Origin: JAJFUV01 sp964384215
GTDB lineage: Bacteria > Acidobacteriota > Terriglobia > Bryobacterales > Bryobacteraceae
Assembly: GCA_964384215.1 (NCBI GenBank)
Contig: CAYLLB010000005.1
Coordinates: 74,023-138,022 of the forward strand
Direction of reading: 5' to 3'
Length of the DNA: 64,000 nucleotides
The notes beneath the pieces are model-generated. The model was not told where the DNA came from. It saw nothing but the letters and a program-made list of their open reading frames with translations, and did not search any database. Positions 28,134-37,016 of this stretch are shown here, one piece after another. Both the position numbers and the translations under genes were made by a program. Positions within the stretch are counted from its first letter, which is position 1. Each line of letters opens with the position of its first letter.

Positions 28134-29580
28134 TGCACCTTCTCCATACGAAGCTCGCTGCGAAACCCGTGGACCATGTGACCAGCGTTCCAATCAGCAC
28201 GTACCAGGTCCAGGCGATGGAGGTTTCCAGCTTCACGTAAAGCATGACGAATAGCCCCGCCACCATACCGGTCATGGCCGCGGCCTCGCCCACTCGCCGG
28301 GTGAGCAAACCTAACAGGAACACGCCGAGCAGCGAGCCGTAAAGGACACTGGAGATGGAAAGACCGGCCTCCAGCACCGAACCCCAGCGCCGGGCCAGTA
28401 GTCCGATGCAGAACAGCACGGCACCCCAGCCGACAGTCGTCCAACGCGCCCATTTCAAGAACTGGGATTCGGTCCGCTGCAACCCGCGCGCGGTCACAAG
28501 TGGACGCAGGAAATCCATGATCGTGGTGGAAGCCAGCGAATTGAGTGCCGCACTCAAGTTCGACATGGCGGCCGCCAGGATAGCCGCGATAACCAACCCT
28601 GCCACGCCCGGGGGCAGGTATCGCCAGATGAATTCCGGATAGATGCGGTCGGGCGGTTGCGGCGCGGCGTGCCGGGTGAGCCCGTAATGGACGTAAAGCA
28701 TCACCCCGATCACCAGGAACAGCGTGAATTGGAAGAGAATCACCACCCAGCTGGCCAGCAGCGCCGCGCGGCTCTCGCCCTGGCTACGCGCGGCTAGCAG
28801 CCGCTGCACCATGAGCTGCTCGGTGCCGTGGCTCGCCGTGGTGAGGAAGCAGCCGCCCAAAACCCCGGCCCAGAACGAATAGGTGCGCGAGAAGAATTCG
28901 GCGGTCATTTCGAGGCGGAAATCGAACACCTGAAACTTGCCGGCCGCCGAGGCGATGCCGGCCACCGTGGCCCATCCCCCTGGGATTGTCGCCAGGATGG
29001 CGAAGCAGCTCACGATGGCGCCGGCGATATACAGGAACATCTGCACAACGTCGGTCCAGATTACGGCCGTCATTCCGCCTTCAAACGTGTAGAAGAGCGT
29101 CAGGCAGACGATCAGGGCGATGGAGGCGGTTTCGCCGGTGCCCAGGATGATGGAAATGACGATGGAAATGGCGAACACGCGCACGCCCTCGGCCAACGCC
29201 CGCAAGAGCAGAAAAGTCCCGGCGGTGAGTTTGCGAATCCGGTCGCCGAAGCGAATCCGCATCAACTCATAAGCCGTGTACATCTCACCGCGGAAGTAGT
29301 GCGGCAGGAAGAGCCACGAAACCACCAGGCGCGCCAGCAGATAACCGAATACGACCTGAAGGAATCCGAAATTCCCGCTAAAAGCCAGAGCCGGCGTGCC
29401 GATCACCGTGAGGGTGCTGGTTTCCGCCGAGACAATGGAGAACGCGATGGCCCACCAGGGCGCGCTTCGCCCCCCGAGGAAGAAGTCGCGGAGATTATGC
29501 TGCGAGCGGCCGAACCGGGCACCGAACCAGGTGATTCCCGCCAGGTAGAGCACGACGACCGCCAAGTCCACAAATCGCAT
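28126..29580 (-). CDS. Sodium:solute symporter (SSS family)
   Basis: A 484-aa membrane protein with about 13 helices and the SSS signature. It has DFFLGGRSAPWWAIAFSIVSAETS near the N-terminus, FEGGMTAVIWTDVVQMF in the middle and AAMSNLSAALNSLASTT (about residue 330), which is the Na2-site region. Members import sugars, organic acids or amino acids with Na+. The start MRFVDLAVVV is preferred over an in-frame codon 21 nt earlier. First gene of a transporter pair; nothing nearby fixes the substrate. Confidence 0.9.
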   Translation of the reverse strand: MRFVDLAVVVLYLAGITWFGARFGRSQHNLRDFFLGGRSAPWWAIAFSIVSAETSTLTVIGTPALAFSGNFGFLQVVFGYLLARLVVSWLFLPHYFRGEMYTAYELMRIRFGDRIRKLTAGTFLLLRALAEGVRVFAISIVISIILGTGETASIALIVCLTLFYTFEGGMTAVIWTDVVQMFLYIAGAIVSCFAILATIPGGWATVAGIASAAGKFQVFDFRLEMTAEFFSRTYSFWAGVLGGCFLTTASHGTEQLMVQRLLAARSQGESRAALLASWVVILFQFTLFLVIGVMLYVHYGLTRHAAPQPPDRIYPEFIWRYLPPGVAGLVIAAILAAAMSNLSAALNSLASTTIMDFLRPLVTARGLQRTESQFLKWARWTTVGWGAVLFCIGLLARRWGSVLEAGLSISSVLYGSLLGVFLLGLLTRRVGEAAAMTGMVAGLFVMLYVKLETSIAWTWYVLIGTLVTWSTGFAASFVWRRCSE

Positions 29581-29695
29581 AGGAAAAGGGGATTCTAGCA
29601 CAGGCGGCAGAGCACGAACCGGCCCCTGCGCGCGGGAACTTGCGTTTCGCCGGCGGCGTCTAAAAGGCCAGCGGAGGAGGAGTTCGGAAAGGCCC

Positions 29696-29725
29696 TTGCA
29701 CCGCTTGCTTTAATTCAGATATACT
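29696..29725 (+). promoter_or_regulatory. Sigma-70-like promoter upstream of the TPR protein gene
   Basis: TTGCAC (29696-29701) and TATACT (29720-29725) with an 18-nt spacer, in a 260-nt gap with no gene. The predicted transcript has about 110 nt of leader before the GTG at 29845. The gap holds no other feature I can support. Confidence 0.6.
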
Positions 29726-29844
29726 CCGCAATTGCACACCGGGTGAGGCCAGGCGGTGGAACGAGGCTACTTGCCGAAGTTGCGGCGGCCCGGATTCACC
29801 TTGTTTAGGCGTGGCAAGAAAACGCACAGATCAGGAGGCACATA

Positions 29845-31131
29845 GTGCTGGTTCGAACTTGGAAAATTGTAGCGGCGAACGCATTGGTGGCGGTGCTCGG
29901 CATCGGCACTGCCTGGTGTCAGGCTCCCAAGAAGGAGGTAAAGGATCGGGCCGAGTACGACCTGTTCATGAGCGTCACGAAGGAGACCAACGACGCCAAG
30001 CGACTGGAGTACTTGAACACCTGGAAAGAGAAGTACCCGGACTCGGCCTTCAAGGAGGAGCGCCTGCAGTACTTCCTGAACACCTACAAGAATCTGAACA
30101 AGGGCGCAAATATGTTGGAAACCGCCAAAGAGATGACTGCGATGGACCCCAAGAACCTGATGGGGCTCTATTGGCAGACGGTGCTTACCGTCACTTTGGC
30201 GGACACATCTCCCGACGCGTTGGCCGCCGGCGAAAAAGCGGCCAACAGTCTTATCGCCTGCATTGACACCGGCAAGCCGGCCGGCGCCACCGAGGAAGCG
30301 TGGCAGAAGGAAAAGAAGACGCTCGAGAGCGTCGCCCATACCACACTCGGCTGGGTAGCCATGCAGCGCAAGCAAAGCGAGGCGGCCGAAAAGAGTTTCG
30401 CCAAATCTCTGGAATACAACCCCAACAACGCGCAGGTGGCCTATTGGATGGGGGCGACGATTCTGGCGCAACGGAAGGGTGAACGCCAGGCCGAAGCGCT
30501 GTTCTACTTCGCGCGCGCGGCTGCCATGACCGGACCGGGCGCACTGACTGGCCCGGTGAAGCAAACGGCCGAACAGTATTTCACGAAGCTCTACACGACC
30601 TATCACGGCGACGCTTCGGGCATCGACGAAGTCAAGAATTACGCAGCCGCCAATACTAAACCGGGCCCGGATTTCAAGCTATTGAGTAAACTGGAGATCC
30701 AGAGCCAGAAGGACCAAGAGTTCGCCAAGCAGAATCCGCAGTTGGCTTTGTGGATGCGCGTGAAGACTGAACTGGCGGCGGCGAACGGCGAGCAGTACTT
30801 TGCCGAACACGTCAAGGACACGGCGCTTCCCCCGCTCAAGGGCCGGATCGTTTCGCACAAGCCCGCGAAGTTCCCCAAGGAGATCGTGGTAGGCATCGAG
30901 AAAGCCGACGTTGCGGAAATCACGTTGAAACTCGAGAATCCGCCCAAAGGCGCCGTAAAGGCCGATCCGGGCACCGAGATCGAGTTTGAAGGCACGCCGG
31001 TTGCTTTCACACGCGAGCCCTTCAACCTGACGGTAGAAGTCGAGCCCGCGAAGCTAAAGGGCTGGCCCGCTCCGCCGCCTCCTGCCAAGAAGGCCGTAGT
31101 CGCCAAGAAGAAGGTCGCCAAGAAGAAGTAG
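29845..31131 (+). CDS. Exported TPR-type helical protein of unknown function
   Basis: A 428-aa protein with a signal peptide (to about residue 24). Helical repeats of TPR type fill about 30-260 (AHTTLGWVAMQRKQSEAAEKSF and NAQVAYWMGATIL are clear units). A small beta-rich domain (about 310-400) precedes a Lys-rich end (KKAVVAKKKVAKKK). The GTG start follows AGGAGG with 6-nt spacing. It has its own promoter (29696-29725) and terminator (31156-31197), so it is monocistronic. Such proteins usually scaffold envelope complexes; no partner is visible. Confidence 0.8.
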   Translation: MLVRTWKIVAANALVAVLGIGTAWCQAPKKEVKDRAEYDLFMSVTKETNDAKRLEYLNTWKEKYPDSAFKEERLQYFLNTYKNLNKGANMLETAKEMTAMDPKNLMGLYWQTVLTVTLADTSPDALAAGEKAANSLIACIDTGKPAGATEEAWQKEKKTLESVAHTTLGWVAMQRKQSEAAEKSFAKSLEYNPNNAQVAYWMGATILAQRKGERQAEALFYFARAAAMTGPGALTGPVKQTAEQYFTKLYTTYHGDASGIDEVKNYAAANTKPGPDFKLLSKLEIQSQKDQEFAKQNPQLALWMRVKTELAAANGEQYFAEHVKDTALPPLKGRIVSHKPAKFPKEIVVGIEKADVAEITLKLENPPKGAVKADPGTEIEFEGTPVAFTREPFNLTVEVEPAKLKGWPAPPPPAKKAVVAKKKVAKKK

Positions 31132-31155
31132 CCGCCTGGGCGGCTTGCCACGCTC

Positions 31156-31197
31156 AAAGCCCGCTACAGGGACGAGTCAAACGTCCCGGCGGGCTTT
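31156..31197 (+). terminator. Rho-independent terminator
   Basis: AAAGCCCGC (31156-31164) pairs with GCGGGCTTT (31189-31197), extended by an inner GGGACG/CGTCCC stem (31169-31174 with 31182-31187). The stem is followed by TTCTGTTTT. It terminates the TPR gene and may also serve the convergent gene ending at 31225. Confidence 0.85.
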
Positions 31198-31224
31198 TCT
31201 GTTTTCAGAAGGAGCGCACCTCGC

Positions 31225-31710
31225 CTACATCTTGTAACGGCCGAGATCCTCGTCGTTGAGGTTTTCGAGCCAGCGGCGCAATTCCTCGCTCGTGACCTTG
31301 TCAGAGGCCGAACCGGTGGCCTTGGATGTCTTCAGGACCGTCTCTTCGACGTAGATGGGGCAATCCAGGCGCAGGGCGAGAGCCAAGGCATCGCTGGGGC
31401 GCGAATCGATGCTGATGAGTTCCCCATTGCGCTCCAGCCAGATCAAAGCGTAAAAAGTGTCGTCCTTCAGTTCGTTGACGACTACCTTCCGCACTCCTGT
31501 TTCGAGGCCCATCAAAAGGTTCTTGATGAGATCGTGCGTCATGGGCCTCGGCGTCGAAACCTTCTCGATCTCGAGCGCGATGGCGTTGGCCTCGAACACG
31601 CCGACCCAGATGGGGAGGATGGTGCTGCCGTTGACGTCCTTGAGGATGACAATCGGCATATTAGTAACCGGGTCCATCATAAGGCCCCGGATTTTCATTT
31701 CGATTTCCAT
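31225..31710 (-). CDS. Bifunctional nuclease (BFN, DUF151) family protein
   Basis: A 161-aa cytosolic protein with the BFN domain over residues 1-135: KIRGLMMDPVTNMPIVILKD, LPIWVGVFEANAIALEIE, RPMTHDLIKNL and IDSRPSDALALALR. The C-terminal 25 residues are acidic (SEELRRWLENLNDEDLG), as is usual for the bacterial members. Plant and mycobacterial relatives have weak DNase/RNase activity. Bacterial roles are poorly known. It lies immediately downstream of miaB (17 nt), so the two are probably co-transcribed. Family call is firm, function is not. Confidence 0.9.
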   Translation of the reverse strand: MEIEMKIRGLMMDPVTNMPIVILKDVNGSTILPIWVGVFEANAIALEIEKVSTPRPMTHDLIKNLLMGLETGVRKVVVNELKDDTFYALIWLERNGELISIDSRPSDALALALRLDCPIYVEETVLKTSKATGSASDKVTSEELRRWLENLNDEDLGRYKM

Positions 31711-31727
31711 CGCCGTCCCTTATACCA

Positions 31728-33050
31728 TTAGAGCAGATCCACGCTCTCACCAGCCAGTGAGTTGGCTCCCGCCCGGGTGACCCGTACCCGGGCGTACCCG
31801 CCGGGGCGCGGCGAGCCGGCACCAGCCCCGTGGATGAAGTTCAAGACGCGGTTGTCCAGGGTGCGGCCGATCCATTGGCTGGTGGCCTTATTGTAACCCT
31901 CCACCATTACCTCTTCGATCCCGCCCACTAGTTCCGCGTTCCGCCGGATCTGTATGGCGCGCTGCTTCTCCTGCAGCGTGGTGAGCCGTGCGCCGCTCTC
32001 CGCATCCGGCACTTGGCCGTCCAGAGCCAGTGCCGCCGTGTTGGGGCGCGGCGAATACTTGAAGCTGAACATCGAATCGTATTGGACCAGGTCGACCAGC
32101 GAGAGGGTTTCGGCGAAGTCGGCCTCGGTTTCGCCCGGAAAACCCACAATCATGTCGGTGGAGATGGCGATCCGGCGGCGGGCGTCCTTGATCCAGCCGA
32201 TGCGCTCGAGATACTCATCGCGGGTGTATTGGCGCCGCATCCGGCCGAGCACGCGCGTGGAACCCGACTGCACGGGCAGGTGAACGTGGTTCGCCAGCAC
32301 GGGATTCGCGTCGATGACGTCGACGATGTCCTTTCCAAAATCGCGCGGATGCGACGTGGTGAACCGGACGCGCCGCAGGCCGGGTGTGCGAGCGACGGCG
32401 TCGAGCAGTTCCGCGAAGCCGCTGACGGTCCCCGACGGATCGGCATAGCTGTTCACGTTCTGCCCCAGAAGCTGAATCTCGGTGCAGCCGCCGTCAGCCA
32501 GGCGCGCAGCTTCTTCCAGCACCGAGCGCGCCGTGCGGCTGCGCTCCGGCCCGCGCGTGAACGGCACCACGCAGTAGGCGCAGTCCTTGCTGCACCCTTC
32601 CATGATGGTGATGTAGGCGCGGTGAGGATTGTTCCGGCGAGTGTAAGGCGTCTCGAAGGTCTCTTCGGTACTGGTAGAGAGCCCGGTGAGGCGATGACCT
32701 CCGTTCTCAAGCTGGGTAAGGAGTTCCGGCAGGCGGTTGTAGCTCGCCGACCCGCAAACCAGGCCGACGTAAGGCGCGCGCTCGAAGATCCGTTCGCCTT
32801 CCTGCTGCGCCACGCAGCCCAACACGGCGAACATCCTGCCCTGCCCGCCGTCCCGTTTGAACTGCTGCAGACGGCTGTAAACCTTTCGCTCAGCCTTATC
32901 CCGCACACTGCAGGTGTTGTACACGATCAAATCGGCGTTATCTACCGTGTCTACTTCCTGATAGCCGCGCGCGGCGAGCACACCGCAGACCTTCTCGGAA
33001 TCGTGCACATTCATCTGGCAGCCGAAGGTCTCGATGTAGAAAGTCCGCAT
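31728..33050 (-). CDS. miaB: tRNA-2-methylthio-N6-dimethylallyladenosine synthase
   Basis: Radical-SAM methylthiotransferase that adds the 2-methylthio group to i6A37 of tRNA. The 440-aa protein shows all three modules. The UPF0004 domain has cluster cysteines 11, 47 and 79 (FGCQMN, NTCSVRD, LGCVAQ). The radical-SAM motif GCSKDCAYC has Cys153, 157 and 160. The C-terminal TRAM domain starts near residue 370 (EVMVEGYNK). CSKDCAYC with NTCSVRD favours MiaB over RimO or MtaB. It is upstream of the BFN gene, with 17 nt between them. Confidence 0.96.
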   Translation of the reverse strand: MRTFYIETFGCQMNVHDSEKVCGVLAARGYQEVDTVDNADLIVYNTCSVRDKAERKVYSRLQQFKRDGGQGRMFAVLGCVAQQEGERIFERAPYVGLVCGSASYNRLPELLTQLENGGHRLTGLSTSTEETFETPYTRRNNPHRAYITIMEGCSKDCAYCVVPFTRGPERSRTARSVLEEAARLADGGCTEIQLLGQNVNSYADPSGTVSGFAELLDAVARTPGLRRVRFTTSHPRDFGKDIVDVIDANPVLANHVHLPVQSGSTRVLGRMRRQYTRDEYLERIGWIKDARRRIAISTDMIVGFPGETEADFAETLSLVDLVQYDSMFSFKYSPRPNTAALALDGQVPDAESGARLTTLQEKQRAIQIRRNAELVGGIEEVMVEGYNKATSQWIGRTLDNRVLNFIHGAGAGSPRPGGYARVRVTRAGANSLAGESVDLL

Positions 33051-33089
33051 GGAGGGTTTCTTTCATTATAAATCGGGAGGCCTCCCTAC

Positions 33090-33740
33090 CTAGTGCCCGG
33101 GCACGACTCCGACGTCGGCAAGGCCGTTCAGGACAAACTGCACCGCGATGGCCACCAACACGAGTCCCATCAGGCGCGTCATCACGCGGATGCCGATCTC
33201 CCCGAGCAAACCGCGCACGCGGTTCGCTCCCGCCAGGATGTAATACGATGCCAGGGAAGTTATCGCGATAGCTGCGAACACAGGAATCGCCTGCCACCAA
33301 ACCCTCGACTGGCCCATCAGAACCATGACCGCGGAGATGGCGCCCGGACCGGCCAGCATGGGGATGCCGATCGGGGAAATGCCCACCTCTTCCTTTTCTC
33401 GCCCCGCAGCACGTTCTTCAGGCGATTCTTGGGTCTCCGAGCGCCGCGCCTGAAGCATATCGAACGCTACGATGGCCAGTAGCAGACCCCCGGCGATCTT
33501 GAAGGCCGGCAGCGTGATGCCAAACACTTTGAAAATCAAGCTGCCCATGGCCGCGAATGCTGTGAGAACGATGAAGCAGGTCCAGGACGCCTGCCTAGCC
33601 ATGCGGACACGTTTGGCGGGACTGTCCATCTCGGTCGTCACCAGGAAAGCGGGGATCGTGCCAAAAGGGTCGACGATGAAGAAGACCGAGCTTATTGTGA
33701 CGAGAGAGAATTCGAGAACCGCTCTCAGTTCGGCATTCAT
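33090..33740 (-). CDS. MarC family integral membrane protein
   Basis: A 216-aa protein with six hydrophobic helices matching the MarC/UPF0056 family. Helix 1-2 carries FFIVDPFGTIPAFL, and the second half has GISPIGIPMLAGPGAISAVMVLMG. Between them is a charged loop (RRSETQESPEERAAGREKEE). The function is unknown; an early link to multiple antibiotic resistance was not upheld. It ends 39 nt after the miaB start, on the same strand, so it is the probable first gene of a marC-miaB-BFN run. Confidence 0.9.
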   Translation of the reverse strand: MNAELRAVLEFSLVTISSVFFIVDPFGTIPAFLVTTEMDSPAKRVRMARQASWTCFIVLTAFAAMGSLIFKVFGITLPAFKIAGGLLLAIVAFDMLQARRSETQESPEERAAGREKEEVGISPIGIPMLAGPGAISAVMVLMGQSRVWWQAIPVFAAIAITSLASYYILAGANRVRGLLGEIGIRVMTRLMGLVLVAIAVQFVLNGLADVGVVPGH

Positions 33741-33754
33741 GTAACTTTGCCCGC

Positions 33755-36700
33755 TTAGTGGCGGCGCCGCCTTTGCTGGCCTCGCACCAGATCGCTCAAT
33801 TCCCGCAGCGCTTCGAGTGCTGGCTGCGCGGCAAGCCGGGCTTCTTTCCATTGTGCGACGGAGGCGCGCGTCGCGCGTGTTTTGCGGCCGGTTTCGACTC
33901 GCGCCCAGGCTTCGCCGGCCTTCACCGGATTGCCTGCGCCCTCTTGGCAGAGCATCTCCAGGACATCCTGCAGCCGGTAGTCGGGATTGTGCGGCTTGCC
34001 GGTGCCAAGCCGTTCGGGATACTCTCGCGAACCCGCTATCCACTGGAGCGCCCGCGCCCAGTCTCCTTTCTTCATCTCCTCCAGCGCCAGGGCAAGCTGG
34101 CACTGCACGAACAGGCTGTGCACATCGCTCTGCCCCTCGGCAGGCAGAATGGTTGCGGTTTCAAGCTGCGTGTAACACTCCTGGAAGCGGCCCGCATTCA
34201 AGTACGTCCGCGCGAGCAAGACGCGGATCCGGTCTTCTTTCGGGAACAGCTTCGCGGCTTCGCGCGCCACTTCAAGAGCCTTGTCATGCATTCCGCGCGA
34301 GCCGCAGTAGCTCGCCAAATGGTACCAGTTACGCCAGTCTCCCTTACCGGCTGCGCGCGCCCGCTCGTAATCCGCCATGGCCCTGGCGGGGTTGGACTGC
34401 CGCTCCAGATACGCGCGGCTGACGTAAGCCGGCGCGTAGTCCGCGCCGTCGCCGAAGGCCTCGAATTCCTTCAGCGCGTCTTCAGAACGGTGCAGCCCCC
34501 AATACACCAGGCCAAGGTAGTACCGGGCTTTCCAGCCGTCCGGTTGCTCGCGCGCGGCCCACTGGAAGACCGGGATGGACTCTTCACGGAATGGGAACAC
34601 CAGATAGGGAGAGAGCGATGAAGCCTGCTTCAGGAGTTCCCTACTCCGCGCGGGAGACTTTTCACGCAACAGATAGGCCTGCCAATAGCGCACGGTAGCC
34701 TGTTCGGGAGCGGCATCCAGCACCTTCACGGCGTCGGCCTCGCGGCCCAGGTTGGCGTAGTAGACGGCGATTTCCAGGTACGTCTCGTGCGGGAGTTCGT
34801 TATGGATCAGCGACTTGAATTCGGCCAGATCGGCCGCGGCGTTCGAGAGCAGGTACTTCTCGAAGCGCGCCTGATGATTCAGCGGATCGATCTCCAGGAT
34901 CTTGTCGAGCGTTTGCCGGGCTTCGGCAGTCTTCCCGGCGACGCGATAGGCCGTGGCCAGCACCTGAAGCGTGTGAATGTTATTGACATCGTAAGTCAGC
35001 GACCGGTTCAGGTAGGCCAGCGCCCGCTCCATGTTACTCTCCATTAAGTAAATGAAGCCCAGTTCGCTGTAAGCGCCGGCGCGAAACTTCATGCTACGCG
35101 CCGCCCAGCCGAGGGTTTCCTTCGCGTCGACCAGGTTGCCAAGGCGCCGCGAGATGATGCCGTAGATGAAATTGGCGTCCGGATCGTACATCACGTAGTC
35201 CAGCGCCTTGCGGGCGTATTCGAGGGCCGTGGCGTACTCAGCGCGGCGGCAATAAAGCTCAGCCGTGCGGGTGAGAGCGCGCATGTGTAACGGCTCGCGT
35301 TTGAGGCACGCCAGGTACTTCTCCAGCGCCGCGTCATAATCGCGGGCTTTCTCGTCACGCTCGGCGCTTTGGTAAAGGCCTTCGAGCGTGGACTCATCGT
35401 AATTGCGGAAGGTCAGCGGGCGGCCGAGCAGTCCATCCTTCGGATCGTCGGTGTAGCTGAGCTTATCGCCGATTTCGATGCGCAGATCTCCCTTTGCCAC
35501 CGTGAGCGGAACGCGCTTTTCATACACGTCCATTGGGCCGAGCGCCACGCGGTCGCGAAAAACTTCCCTACCCCGGTCGCGCACGATCAGCGTCTCGTCG
35601 ACGCGCTGCAGGGCGCAGAAACTGACCACCGTCTCCCGGCCTTCGGAGCGCACGTTCAACGCGCCGTAAGGGGTTGCTTTCACCATGGGCCCGATCTTCT
35701 TGTATGGGAAGTACAGCTCGCGCCACTGGTCCGTGGTATAGGGTGCGAAGAATTCGTGGTCATTCTGATCCAGCAGGCGTCCGTTCTGCGGTTCGAAATA
35801 AGGACCGTCGCTGTCCGTGAGCAGGTTCTCCCAGATGGCACCGGAGCGAGCCAGGTCCCAGCGGAAGAACTTCTGTCCCGGCACCTCCTCGTGCACGGCC
35901 CAGTGACCGAAGCCGAACTGCGACTTGTGCCAATAGGCACCGGAGAACTCGCTCAACTTGCCGTAGATGAAGAAGCTGCCCTCGTCGGAATCGTTGTGGT
36001 CCGTATACCGGGCGAGGTTACGACCATCGGCGGTGATGGGCCAAGGCCGGCTAGGCACGGCGTAGTTGTGGCCGATGTGCATCGTGCCGGGGAAAATGAA
36101 CTCCAGGTCGTCCGAGATCCGGTTGGCGGCATTCATCCACACGTAATAGGACTGGTTGAGCGGCTGCGGGTTGTACCACAGCGACTGCGTTTCGATGTAA
36201 GCCTTGTCGGGGCGGATGGTGAACTTCACGCGCCAGTTCGTGCGCGAGGGCAGGTCCATGTTCCCGACGATGCAGCTCACGCTGCCGTCCGCGTTCTTCC
36301 GGATCATGTAGTCAACCGGAGTGGCGGTCGCGGGGGTGTGTCCGACGATGCCGAAGTTGAGTTCGATCCCCCCTGAAGTCCAAGGGCCGCGCAGCGCGAT
36401 GTCCCGGAACTTGCGCACGTGGTTGAGGTAGATGAACTCCTTGCCGGTGCTCTTTTCGATGGCGCCGATGAGCTTGCCACCCTCATCGGGCATGATGAGC
36501 ACCTTGATGTATTTGTTCTCCATCACGATGACGTTCCAGCTCCGGTCGACGGCCGTGTAGCTCAGGGTATCGAAGGAGAAGTAAGGATAGAGCCGCTGGC
36601 CGCGTCCCCATATGCTGGAACGCGTCATGATCGGTGACGGGTCGGGACCCGAGAACGGGTAGGTCTTGAAGACCTGGTTTTCTTCCCTCACACTGGCTGG

Positions 36701-36766
36701 CTGGGCGCACAAGCCTGCCGCTGAAACGAGCAGAATAGGAATCAAGATCACACTGGAGCTTCTCAC
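33755..36766 (-). CDS. Large exported DUF5107/TPR protein, putative carbohydrate-related
   Basis: A protein of about 1003 aa. A signal peptide (first 20 or so residues) precedes a DUF5107-type beta-sandwich domain (about 30-400) with NKYIKVLIMPDEGGKLIGAI, GGIELNFG and YYVWMNAAN, a fold related to aldose-epimerase/GH-like sandwiches. At least eight TPR units run from about 440 to the end. The GTG start (36766) is chosen because GGAGG lies 8 nt upstream and the leader then starts correctly; an ATG at 36802 is the alternative. The domain pair suggests glycan binding plus a protein scaffold, but no activity is known. Confidence 0.82.
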   Translation of the reverse strand: MRSSSVILIPILLVSAAGLCAQPASVREENQVFKTYPFSGPDPSPIMTRSSIWGRGQRLYPYFSFDTLSYTAVDRSWNVIVMENKYIKVLIMPDEGGKLIGAIEKSTGKEFIYLNHVRKFRDIALRGPWTSGGIELNFGIVGHTPATATPVDYMIRKNADGSVSCIVGNMDLPSRTNWRVKFTIRPDKAYIETQSLWYNPQPLNQSYYVWMNAANRISDDLEFIFPGTMHIGHNYAVPSRPWPITADGRNLARYTDHNDSDEGSFFIYGKLSEFSGAYWHKSQFGFGHWAVHEEVPGQKFFRWDLARSGAIWENLLTDSDGPYFEPQNGRLLDQNDHEFFAPYTTDQWRELYFPYKKIGPMVKATPYGALNVRSEGRETVVSFCALQRVDETLIVRDRGREVFRDRVALGPMDVYEKRVPLTVAKGDLRIEIGDKLSYTDDPKDGLLGRPLTFRNYDESTLEGLYQSAERDEKARDYDAALEKYLACLKREPLHMRALTRTAELYCRRAEYATALEYARKALDYVMYDPDANFIYGIISRRLGNLVDAKETLGWAARSMKFRAGAYSELGFIYLMESNMERALAYLNRSLTYDVNNIHTLQVLATAYRVAGKTAEARQTLDKILEIDPLNHQARFEKYLLSNAAADLAEFKSLIHNELPHETYLEIAVYYANLGREADAVKVLDAAPEQATVRYWQAYLLREKSPARSRELLKQASSLSPYLVFPFREESIPVFQWAAREQPDGWKARYYLGLVYWGLHRSEDALKEFEAFGDGADYAPAYVSRAYLERQSNPARAMADYERARAAGKGDWRNWYHLASYCGSRGMHDKALEVAREAAKLFPKEDRIRVLLARTYLNAGRFQECYTQLETATILPAEGQSDVHSLFVQCQLALALEEMKKGDWARALQWIAGSREYPERLGTGKPHNPDYRLQDVLEMLCQEGAGNPVKAGEAWARVETGRKTRATRASVAQWKEARLAAQPALEALRELSDLVRGQQRRRRH

Positions 36767-36861
36767 GTACACTTCCTCCCGACGAAACCGCAAATCAGAC
36801 ATCCGTTGCTCAATGTACCATTTAACGGCGTGACGGCTGTACCGCGCCAAGTTTAGGCGGT

Positions 36862-36981
36862 TTAGCGGGGGAAATCGGCTATGTTGCCGCCGCCGCGCAC
36901 GCCAGCATGCATGACAGCCGGGGCCGTTGCCAGTAGTTTCAGCGCATCGCGCCGGTGTATGGTGTGCATTTCGTCAACCAT
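36862..36981 (-). pseudogene. Isolated Tat signal-peptide fragment of a lost exported-protein gene
   Basis: A 39-codon open frame reads MVDEMHTIHRRDALKLLATA and continues PAVMHAG before ending in VRGGGNIADFPR and TAA. RRDALKLLA is a good twin-arginine motif with a hydrophobic core, as in many Bryobacter-type exported oxidoreductases or hydrolases, but nothing follows that could be the mature protein. It lies between the divergent DUF5107/TPR and Gfo/Idh genes. A remnant of a deleted gene is more likely than a functional peptide. Confidence 0.55.
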
Positions 36982-37016
36982 CGAGCAGAGTAAGTATAGT
37001 ATAGGGTCAACTCGCC

